DNA of 64,000 bases from contig NZ_JAPQNT010000003.1 of NCBI RefSeq assembly GCF_028867965.1, positions 1-64,000 on the forward strand, given 5' to 3'. Both the position numbers and the translations under genes were made by a program. This DNA comes from Flavobacterium sp. SUN046. GTDB taxonomy: Bacteria; Bacteroidota; Bacteroidia; Flavobacteriales; Flavobacteriaceae. Of the stretch, positions 26,374 to 33,320 are shown piece by piece. Every line of letters starts with the position of its first letter. The stretch's first letter is position 1. Under the pieces are notes generated by a model, which was not told the origin of the DNA, ran no database searches, and saw only the letters and a list, made by a program, of their open reading frames with translations.

Positions 26374-27510
26374 ATGAAAAATCTTAAATATCTATTTTTT
26401 CTTTTATTTCTCTTTGCAAATAATGTAACGTTCGCAACTAACGAAGGTGACAATCCAAATGAAGTTGTTGCAAAACTAATTGAGGAAATTAAAGCTGTTA
26501 CTGCAAAATATGACTTGCTTCTTGATGTAAAACAATGCGAGTTAGAACGAATAAATAAAGCACTTTTAATTGCTTACAGTACAGAACAAAAAGTTGATTT
26601 ATTAGTAGAAAAAGATAAACTAAAGAGCGAAATTCTAGAATTAAAAGCCGAAGGAACTGGAGAAATTTCTAAAATAAGATACCTAAAAGGACTTCAAATT
26701 ATTAAGATTTTGTACGAGAAAATATTGAGTTTAGACCATCATTTTGCATCAGTAAGAACGCTTAATGAAATTAATAAAATTTCAAATCCCAATCAATATC
26801 CAGAGTATGAAAAACTTAAAGATTTAGTTGCTTCCAAAAAGGATAAAAAATCAGGTTTCGATTTGACTTCTGTTCTAGGAACTAATACAATTGTATCTGT
26901 CGTTCAAACATTTACAAACATGTTAGGTTCGTCATTAACTAAGGACGAAAAAGAGAAAGAACTCGCTAATGTAGATTGTATTCTTGATTTTACGTTACGA
27001 ATGCAAAATGATTTGAATACCATTTATTTTGAAACTGCATTTTTACAAAAAAGCAACGATAAAATGAAATTAGATATTGAGTTATTGTTCAAAGATTACA
27101 CCAAACCCATAGGATATGTTGCCACTTTAGAAAACTGTAGAACCAATGATGATTGGGAAACAGTAACTCAAAAAATGGAAGAATATCTTGCCAAATTAAA
27201 AACTACAACAGGAACTTCACAATATAAAATGCAAGTAAATTTAGAGTTTCCAATTGATAGATTATTGCAATTTATCACGCAATACAACAACTTTATAGAC
27301 CAAGGCGGAAAGTTTTATGAAAAGTTTAAAATCATACTCAACAGCTATGAAAATGAAAAACAATGCGAAACCAAATTACCAATGGAATATAAAAAACTAA
27401 AAGCAGATATTGATGTTGCAATTGATAAATTCAACATTGCCTACAAACCAGTTGAGGTAAACGGCACAAAAATGAAAGAGATACTTTACGGATTAAATGA
27501 ATTTGATTAA
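26374..27510 (+). CDS. Exported long-helical protein, unknown function
   Basis: I chose the ATG at 26374 because it gives a standard signal peptide (LKYLFFLLFLFANNVTFA); an earlier in-frame ATG at 26278 would add 32 residues without signal character. The 378-residue protein is nearly all helical and rich in Lys/Glu heptad-like segments. It has a short hydrophobic central part (SVLGTNTIVSVVQTFTNMLGSSL) between the two long helical halves and four Cys residues in the second half and N-region. Long helices around a hydrophobic hairpin occur in alpha-helical pore-forming proteins, but simple coiled-coil envelope proteins look alike. I assign no function. Confidence 0.75.
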   Translation: MKNLKYLFFLLFLFANNVTFATNEGDNPNEVVAKLIEEIKAVTAKYDLLLDVKQCELERINKALLIAYSTEQKVDLLVEKDKLKSEILELKAEGTGEISKIRYLKGLQIIKILYEKILSLDHHFASVRTLNEINKISNPNQYPEYEKLKDLVASKKDKKSGFDLTSVLGTNTIVSVVQTFTNMLGSSLTKDEKEKELANVDCILDFTLRMQNDLNTIYFETAFLQKSNDKMKLDIELLFKDYTKPIGYVATLENCRTNDDWETVTQKMEEYLAKLKTTTGTSQYKMQVNLEFPIDRLLQFITQYNNFIDQGGKFYEKFKIILNSYENEKQCETKLPMEYKKLKADIDVAIDKFNIAYKPVEVNGTKMKEILYGLNEFD

Positions 27511-27631
27511 AGATAGTTATTAAGTTAAAAATTGGGTTAATTTTTTTTAAAACAATAGCAGAAATGAAGTAGTTTTTTTATACTGAATTTATTTTATCAT
27601 CTGAATCGTTTCATCATCTAAAGCAAAAAAA

Positions 27632-27687
27632 TTAACATTATTTACGTTTTTTCCGTAAAACCATCATAACCATAAAAACTATTTTTG
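27632..27687 (+). promoter_or_regulatory. Island promoter 4, before the Cys-rich secreted protein
   Basis: The box at 27632-27659 reads TTAACATTATTTAC, then GTTTTTTCC, then GTAAA. Its inner dyad TTTACG / CGTAAA has changed symmetrically compared with the other copies. The -7 element TATTTTTG (27680-27687) starts 20 bp after the box, the same geometry again. Confidence 0.82.
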
Positions 27688-27720
27688 AAGTATCAAATTA
27701 CTCGAGAATATTTGAAGTAT
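27688..27720 (+). promoter_or_regulatory. Conserved CTCGAG leader element, copy 2
   Basis: CAAATTACTCGAGAAT at 27694-27709 is identical to copy 1 at 24110, again with CTCGAG 13 nt after the -7. Here it is flanked by the direct repeat TTTGAAGTAT (before and after) and the dyad CAAAT / ATTTG. Confidence 0.65.
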
Positions 27721-27756
27721 AACAAATAAATTATTAATTTTATAAAACTATTAAAA

Positions 27757-28212
27757 ATGAAAAAAATTCTATTCGGCTTAATTGCCACGATATTAATATC
27801 AATAAATTCAAATGCTCAAAAAATTGGTGTAAATCAGGAGGATAAATATATCATTACTGATGATTTAAGTTTTTTGAAGGAGAAGTGGAATCAAATATTA
27901 AAAGATCAAAAAATTAATGATCAAATTAATAATTTTAAAATTGAATCTGGAGAATATGATGATGGCGATAAAAAAATAAAATATTATGCCATTATTGGAA
28001 CTACATTAAATTCGAATCTTCAAATGGCTGAGGTTATAGAGTTAACTCAAAATGGCGAGTTTTATTATAATAAACTTTTAGCTGACTCTGGTCACACGGT
28101 TTCGTGTAGTGGATGTATGGCGGGTTGTTCTCCAAAAAAAATGAAATTTGGTTGGGTGTGTACAGCGGGATGTGAAGCGTGTAGTAAAACGGAGACAGTA
28201 TCTGGCAGATAG
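27757..28212 (+). CDS. Secreted 151-aa protein with mirrored Cys motif, unknown function
   Basis: The signal peptide (MKKILFGLIATILISINSNA) is nearly the same as in the gene at 24193. The mature N-terminal ~90 residues are mixed alpha/beta (FLKEKWNQILKDQKINDQINNFKIESGE). The C-terminus carries six Cys in a mirror-like pattern: CX2CX3C (117, 120, 124), ten residues, then CX3CX2C (135, 139, 142). This could be a metal site or disulfide knot. I do not recognise the family. The next gene at 28508 encodes a diverged paralogue. Island promoter 4 controls it. Confidence 0.8.
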   Translation: MKKILFGLIATILISINSNAQKIGVNQEDKYIITDDLSFLKEKWNQILKDQKINDQINNFKIESGEYDDGDKKIKYYAIIGTTLNSNLQMAEVIELTQNGEFYYNKLLADSGHTVSCSGCMAGCSPKKMKFGWVCTAGCEACSKTETVSGR

Positions 28213-28312
28213 AACTATAATGTTATTTTAAGTAACATTTGTATAAATAGCGTGAGTTATATTTTATTTAAATATTTTGGTGCAAATATCTAGAACTGTC
28301 TCAAATTATTAG

Positions 28313-28343
28313 TATAAATTTAAAAAAAGATTTTAAATTTATA
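28313..28343. repeat. AT-only perfect hairpin in the 28213-28507 gap
   Basis: Perfect 13-bp stem TATAAATTTAAAA / TTTTAAATTTATA with a 5-base loop. It contains no G/C pair and no T run, so it is a weak terminator at best. The rest of this gap is AT-rich with no recognisable promoter box. Confidence 0.4.
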
Positions 28344-28507
28344 AAACTTGTTTACCAAATTTAAATCAATCGTATCAAAGTTTTTTTTTATTTTTAACTC
28401 ATGTTTCTGATACTATTTTTTTAGTAAATCATAAATAGATATTTTAGATAATATCTCCAAAGTGGTTGTTGCTATTTTAATAATTAATTAGTCGTAAAAA
28501 TTTTAAA

Positions 28508-28945
28508 ATGAAGTACTTAACTCTAGTTGTATTATTTTCTTTTTTATCTTGTAATAAATCTTTATACAAGAATCAAATAGGTGTGAAAACCAAAGATAGA
28601 TTTGAAGTTTCAATTGACACAAATAAATTAAAGATAGATTGGAATAATATATTAGCAGAAAATAATATAGAAGGTAAAATATCTGATTTTGTTATTAAAA
28701 GTGGTATTGATGATAAAAACAATAAAAAATACTATTATTTATTCTCTAAATCTAAAGATAATAAAATAAAAATGGTTTCAAAAATCATAAAAAAAGGAAA
28801 TCTTTTTTTTATTGATTCTATTGATCAGAGGTATATAATATGTCATAATTGTAGTGATTCTTATCCAAAAATATATGATAATTTATGGGCTTGTGAAACG
28901 GAAAATTTCTTTGAATGTAAAAAAACTGAGGTAATAAAATTTTAA
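28508..28945 (+). CDS. Lipoprotein paralogue of the 27757 protein, unknown function
   Basis: A 145-residue predicted lipoprotein (lipobox FLSC, Cys15). It aligns along its length with the upstream Cys-rich protein: IGVKTKD, DWNNILAENNIEGKISDFVIKSG, KKYYYL, then CHNC (112, 115) ... WACE (129) ... ECKKTEV (137). It keeps four Cys rather than six and is membrane-anchored rather than free, suggesting a secreted/anchored pair. It lies 295 nt downstream without its own island box, so it may depend on read-through or a separate promoter. Confidence 0.76.
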   Translation: MKYLTLVVLFSFLSCNKSLYKNQIGVKTKDRFEVSIDTNKLKIDWNNILAENNIEGKISDFVIKSGIDDKNNKKYYYLFSKSKDNKIKMVSKIIKKGNLFFIDSIDQRYIICHNCSDSYPKIYDNLWACETENFFECKKTEVIKF

Positions 28946-29028
28946 TACTGATAGTATTTTTTACTTATTTTTTCACGAAATTAATATTTAAATAGGTGCA
29001 AAAATGATTTGTTGTAATGTATTGTTTT

Positions 29029-30174
29029 TTATTTTCCATTATATTTCATTTTCCTCAAAACACGCATTACTTCTTTAAAATTGACATAAACTTCTTTGTT
29101 TTTGTATTGTTTTAAAAGTGGTTTTGCATCAATTAATTTTTGTTTCGCATCAACAAATCCGTTAAGATAACAAATCATAAAAGTAGATGGAACGCTTTGC
29201 AAATCTAATTCTTCACGTTCAGATAATTCTTGTGATTTTTGCAATTTAGTCAGCAAAGATAGTGTAGAATTATAAATATGAAACAATACTTTTCGATTGT
29301 ATTGTGGTGGTTCAAACAACATTTCGGTTTCAATTTTGTAATAGCCATTATCATAAAACGAAATTTTTTGCTGTTCCAAAGGATAATAACTCGTTTTATC
29401 ATTCAATCCTAACGGAACATATTCAGTTATTGTAAAAGTATCTTCGTCAAATTCGATAGAAACATCATCTTGAGCCGAATAAAAAAGTTTAATTTGTTCG
29501 TTAACTAATTCAATATCAACTCTTGAAAAATAAGTTTTATCACGAATTTTTTTTGGAATTCCAGCCCAACAAATCACAAATAACTCCTTGAAAACTTTAT
29601 ATTTAGATGGAATGTCTTTGTGACGATTGTTCACAAAATCAATTACGCCATCAAGTGTATTCGCAATGCTATTTCGGGAACTATTTTCAATGCTGATTAC
29701 TGTTTCAATATTAAGTTTAGAATACGGAATTTTTTCTTCAGTTGGAATAGAATTACTGCCACGACGAACAAAAACAGTATTGGCAAGAATCGTATGAATG
29801 TTTTTTTTGAAACAAGAAGTTTTCGATTTGGGTTTGATCGTTACCAATCCAACTACTTTGTCTTTCGGTAAATTCGGAAAAGGCACATTTTCATATAGAA
29901 TTTTCGGCGGATTTTCCAAATAAGCATTTACTAAATTCTGAATTCGAGAATCGTCAAAAAAATCGTCACCAGTAATCTCATTATCCTGATCTTCAACACC
30001 AACTACAATATAAGAATTGTTAGAAGGATTAGAATTCGATAACGCACAAATGTGTTTCAAAAACTTGGCTTTTCCTTCTTTAGTATGTAAATTTAACTGC
30101 CTTTTTTTATCATAAAAACTACTCTCATCATTGTGAGCAAGAAGGTTTTTGATAAGTAAACGCTTGTTAATCAT
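29029..30174 (-). CDS. AlbA_2/Schlafen-type ATP-binding domain protein
   Basis: A 381-residue cytoplasmic protein. The N-terminal ~140 residues fit the AlbA_2 (Schlafen-like) domain: ESSFYDKKRQLNLHTKEGKAKFLKHICALSNS, then SYIVVGVEDQDNEITG, then VFVRRGSNSIPTE. The rest is a conserved flavobacterial C-terminal region without a known motif. Such proteins are annotated as putative DNA binders or ATPases and some occur in defence or mobile contexts, but this one is a stand-alone gene and no partner is visible. It converges with the two-component island. Confidence 0.78.
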   Translation of the reverse strand: MINKRLLIKNLLAHNDESSFYDKKRQLNLHTKEGKAKFLKHICALSNSNPSNNSYIVVGVEDQDNEITGDDFFDDSRIQNLVNAYLENPPKILYENVPFPNLPKDKVVGLVTIKPKSKTSCFKKNIHTILANTVFVRRGSNSIPTEEKIPYSKLNIETVISIENSSRNSIANTLDGVIDFVNNRHKDIPSKYKVFKELFVICWAGIPKKIRDKTYFSRVDIELVNEQIKLFYSAQDDVSIEFDEDTFTITEYVPLGLNDKTSYYPLEQQKISFYDNGYYKIETEMLFEPPQYNRKVLFHIYNSTLSLLTKLQKSQELSEREELDLQSVPSTFMICYLNGFVDAKQKLIDAKPLLKQYKNKEVYVNFKEVMRVLRKMKYNGK

Positions 30175-30198
30175 GGCTTAATTATTGAATATTCAATG

Positions 30199-30243
30199 TT
30201 CAGCGTTCAATTACTGTCAACTGAAAACTGAAAACTGCCAACT
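30199..30243. repeat. GAAAACTG-rich intergenic repeat
   Basis: The short stretch between the AlbA_2 gene and the aldo/keto reductase gene contains tandem CTGAAAA units (AACTGAAAACTGAAAACTG). It resembles the arms of the hairpins at 41651-42095 and 43098-43151. Confidence 0.5.
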
Positions 30244-30246
30244 ATT

Positions 30247-31116
30247 TTAAGGTACTCTATTCCCCATACTTTCCGTCCAAATTGCAAACCAATCTTCTTG
30301 TTCAAGTTGCAACTCGACCGCTTTCATTAATTGTTGAATTCTAGCAATATTAACTGTTCCAGCAACAGGAAGCACTTTTGAAGGATGTTTTAAAACCCAA
30401 GAAAGTAAAATAGTATCAGAACCAACTCCATATTTTTCAACTAATTGTGCGAGAAGTTTTTTTAATCTACGTGTTTGCTCAATATCTTCACGAAAAACAG
30501 TTCCAAGCGGATTCCAACTCATCGGAATGATGTCATGAACTTGCATATAATCCAAGCTTCCGTCCAACATTGGTTCATGATGTGTTGCCGAAAACTGAAT
30601 TTGATTGTAACTAATTTCAGTTTTTTGCAAAATTAATTCCGTTTGTGATGCCGTAAAATTCGACAAACCAAAATCAATAATTTTTCCATCCGATTTTAAT
30701 TTTTCTACTGCTTCTGCAATTTCATCAGCAACCATCAACGGACTCGGACGATGCAAAAGAAATACATTTAAATAATCAGTTTGAAGATTTTTTAATGAAT
30801 TTTCAACACTCCAAATAATGTATTCTTTCGAGTAATTGTAATGTTTAATTTTATTGGTTCTATTTCCTTCAAGTTGAATGCCACATTTTGAAATTAGTTG
30901 CAATTTATCTCTCGAAATAGTGCTTTCGCCAAATGCTTTTCCAAATTGAGCTTCAGTAGTATAACCACCATATATATCAGCATGGTCGAAAGTGGTAATT
31001 TTATTTTCGATGCAAATGTTTATCAAATGCACCATTTCGGATGTAGTGAGATTTTTATCCCAAATTCCCCAATTCATCGTTCCTGCAATAATTGGAGACA
31101 GTTTTGTTTTTGCCAT
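30247..31116 (-). CDS. Aldo/keto reductase, YdhF-like
   Basis: A 289-residue NADPH-dependent oxidoreductase of the AKR superfamily. The tetrad is present: D44 and Y49 in FDHADIYGGYTTEAQFG, K77 in LISKCGI and H122 in FLLHRPSPL. The cofactor end (LSWVLKHPSKVLPVAGTVNIARI) is intact. The overall sequence is closest in style to E. coli YdhF, whose natural substrate is not established. It is divergent from the MoxR-Bat operon. Confidence 0.9.
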   Translation of the reverse strand: MAKTKLSPIIAGTMNWGIWDKNLTTSEMVHLINICIENKITTFDHADIYGGYTTEAQFGKAFGESTISRDKLQLISKCGIQLEGNRTNKIKHYNYSKEYIIWSVENSLKNLQTDYLNVFLLHRPSPLMVADEIAEAVEKLKSDGKIIDFGLSNFTASQTELILQKTEISYNQIQFSATHHEPMLDGSLDYMQVHDIIPMSWNPLGTVFREDIEQTRRLKKLLAQLVEKYGVGSDTILLSWVLKHPSKVLPVAGTVNIARIQQLMKAVELQLEQEDWFAIWTESMGNRVP

Positions 31117-31283
31117 AATTTCTTTAAAAAGTTTAAAATTAGTAAAACAAAATCATAAATCATCCTTAAAAACCAGATTTAGCAAGAAGTTTTAACGCAT
31201 TGTTAACATTCTATTAGTGTTAAAATCTTCAATTTTGAAATGTTAAAATTTTGAACCTCAAGAATACTATAAAAATAGAATTT

Positions 31284-32288
31284 ATGGAAGATAATGTTGC
31301 CGCTTTAGACATTAGAGCAATTAATGAAAAAATTGAAAGAGAAAGTGCTTTTATTGATTTACTAACAATGGAAATGAACAAAGTCATTGTAGGTCAAAAG
31401 CACATGGTAGAACGTTTGTTGATTGGACTTTTAGGTCAAGGTCACATACTTTTAGAAGGTGTTCCAGGTTTGGCAAAAACATTAGCAATTAATACTTTGG
31501 CGCAAGCTGTTGAAGGAAGTTTTAGCCGAATTCAGTTCACGCCCGATTTATTGCCAGCCGATGTGGTTGGAACCATGATTTACAACATTAAAGCCAATGA
31601 ATTCTCCATAAAAAAAGGACCAATTTTTGCAAATTTTGTTCTAGCTGATGAGATTAATCGTGCACCAGCCAAAGTGCAATCGGCTTTGTTGGAAGCGATG
31701 CAAGAAAAGCAAGTTACCATTGGTGATACAACTTTTAAATTAGAACGACCTTTTTTAGTTCTAGCAACTCAAAATCCAATTGAACAAGAAGGAACATATC
31801 CTTTGCCAGAAGCGCAAGTGGATAGATTTATGCTAAAAACCGTTATCGATTATCCTAAAATGGATGAAGAACGTTTGGTAATTCGTCAGAATCTTAAAGG
31901 CGCTTACGAAAAAGTAAATGCAGTTGTTTCTATAAATCAAATTATTCGCGCACAAGAAGCGGTTCGCGAAGTTTATATGGACGAAAAAATTGAAAAATAT
32001 ATTCTAGATATCATTTTTGCAACACGTTTTCCAGAAAAGTATAAATTAGAAAGCCTAAAACCATTAATTGGATTTGGAGCTTCACCTCGTGGAAGTATTA
32101 ATTTGGCTACAGCAGCTAAATGTTATGCGTTCATAAAACGTCGCGGTTACGTAATTCCAGAAGACGTTCGTGCCGTTGTTCACGATGTATTACGCCATAG
32201 AATCGGAGTCACTTATGAAGCCGAAGCCGAAAATGTAACTTCTGTTGACATTATCAATAAAATTGTGAACGAAATAGAGGTTCCTTAA
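31284..32288 (+). CDS. MoxR-family AAA+ ATPase, first gene of the Bat operon
   Basis: 334 residues from the ATG at 31284; an upstream TTG at 31251 would add 11 unlikely residues. Walker A is GVPGLAKT (59-66), Walker B LADEINRAPAKVQSALLEAM, sensor 1 ATQNP, with a C-terminal lid. MoxR ATPases act as chaperones that work with VWA-domain proteins, and here the VWA proteins are encoded in the same operon. The order MoxR, DUF58, BatD-like, BatA, BatB, BatC, BatD, BatD, BatE is the classic Bacteroidota aerotolerance (Bat) layout. Confidence 0.94.
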   Translation: MEDNVAALDIRAINEKIERESAFIDLLTMEMNKVIVGQKHMVERLLIGLLGQGHILLEGVPGLAKTLAINTLAQAVEGSFSRIQFTPDLLPADVVGTMIYNIKANEFSIKKGPIFANFVLADEINRAPAKVQSALLEAMQEKQVTIGDTTFKLERPFLVLATQNPIEQEGTYPLPEAQVDRFMLKTVIDYPKMDEERLVIRQNLKGAYEKVNAVVSINQIIRAQEAVREVYMDEKIEKYILDIIFATRFPEKYKLESLKPLIGFGASPRGSINLATAAKCYAFIKRRGYVIPEDVRAVVHDVLRHRIGVTYEAEAENVTSVDIINKIVNEIEVP

Positions 32289-32336
32289 TCTTTTTTCTTT
32301 AAAAACTTAGTGCCTTTGCGCCTTTGTGGCAAAAAC

Positions 32337-33203
32337 ATGGAAACAAAAGACTTACTAAAAAAAGTTCGTAAAATAGAAATCAAAACCCGACGATTGAGTG
32401 ATCATATCTTTTCGGGTGAATACCACACATCGTTTAAAGGACGCGGAATGACTTTTTCTGAAGTGCGTCAATACCAATATGGCGATGATATTCGTGCCAT
32501 TGATTGGAATGTTACTGCACGATATAACGAACCTTATATTAAAGTTTTTGAAGAAGATCGCGAATTAACCATGATGTTGATGGTTGATATTTCTGGTTCT
32601 GAAAGTTTTGGCACACAAAATCAATTAAAAAGTGAAATCGTTACCGAAATTGCTGCAACCATGGCATTTTCGGCAACTCAAAATAATGATAAAATTGGTT
32701 TGATTTTATTTTCTGATGCAATCGAATTATACATTCCACCAAAAAAAGGAAAATCACACGTTTTGAGAATCATTAGAGAATTAATCGAATTTCAACCTAA
32801 AAGTAAAAAAACCGATTTATCTCAAGCACTAAAATTTTTATCATCAACACAAAAAAAGAAAGCAATTGTATTTTTGATTTCCGATTTTATGGTGGACGAT
32901 GATTATGAGAAAACATTAAAAATAGCAAGTAAAAAACATGATATCACTGGCGTTAGAGTATATGATATTCGCGAAGAAAAAATGCCAAACATTGGAATCG
33001 TTGAAATGGAAGATGCCGAATCGGGAGAAATAATGGTTGTTGATACGAGTTCCAAATCAGTACGATTGAATTACGAAAAAAACTATCAAAATAAGATAAT
33101 TTTTTTCAAAGAAATTTTTTCAAAATGCGGTTCAGGAACCGTAAATACTCGTGTCGACGAAAGTTATGTCAAGAAATTATTGGGTTATTTTAAATCTAGA
33201 TAA
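32337..33203 (+). CDS. DUF58 domain protein of the MoxR/Bat operon
   Basis: 288 residues from the ATG at 32337, which drops nine residues of an in-frame upstream TTG. The DUF58 core is visible as GEYHTSFKGRGMTFSEVRQYQYGDDIRAIDWNVTARYNEPYIKVF, followed by a VWA-like fold with a DISGS metal-site motif. These proteins usually accompany MoxR ATPases. It has 48 nt to the MoxR stop codon and is followed by a long hairpin element before the next gene. Confidence 0.92.
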   Translation: METKDLLKKVRKIEIKTRRLSDHIFSGEYHTSFKGRGMTFSEVRQYQYGDDIRAIDWNVTARYNEPYIKVFEEDRELTMMLMVDISGSESFGTQNQLKSEIVTEIAATMAFSATQNNDKIGLILFSDAIELYIPPKKGKSHVLRIIRELIEFQPKSKKTDLSQALKFLSSTQKKKAIVFLISDFMVDDDYEKTLKIASKKHDITGVRVYDIREEKMPNIGIVEMEDAESGEIMVVDTSSKSVRLNYEKNYQNKIIFFKEIFSKCGSGTVNTRVDESYVKKLLGYFKSR

Positions 33204-33209
33204 ATGTTT

Positions 33210-33309
33210 AACCGCAAAGCACGCTAAGAATACGCCAAGAACGCAAAGCTTTGTATTCAAAATTTATCCTTGTGAACTTTGCGAAAAACTTTGCGCTCTT
33301 TGCGGTTAA
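33210..33309. repeat. Long imperfect palindrome inside the Bat operon
   Basis: Arms TAACCGCAAAG... and ...CTTTGCGGTTA, with internal matches such as CGCAAAG / CTTTGCG and AAGAACGCAAAG / CTTTGCGAAAAA, form a ~100-bp hairpin between two operon genes. The gap at 32290-32336 carries a single-arm relic (CTTAGTGCCTTTGCGCCTTTG). Confidence 0.65.
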
Positions 33310-33320
33310 GAAAATAAAAA

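Noticed and set aside
26262..26453. Minus-strand 63-aa frame over the start of the helical protein gene
   Set aside because: It is the reverse of the signal-peptide coding region, hydrophobic for that reason, and overlaps a convincing plus-strand gene.
28213..28507. Island promoter before the lipoprotein gene at 28508
   Set aside because: I looked for TTTAC-N9-GTAA with a -7 at the fixed distance and found none. The only GTAAA near the start lacks its partner half-site.
29029..30174. Defence island including the AlbA_2/Schlafen-like gene
   Set aside because: No nuclease, methylase, toxin partner or mobile marker lies beside it; neighbours are an ordinary reductase and the two-component island in opposite orientation.
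31190..31250. Island box upstream of the MoxR gene (TTAAC...GTTAA)
   Set aside because: Half-site sequence and spacing differ (N11) and no TAnnTTTG is found 20 bp downstream. Probably an unrelated dyad.
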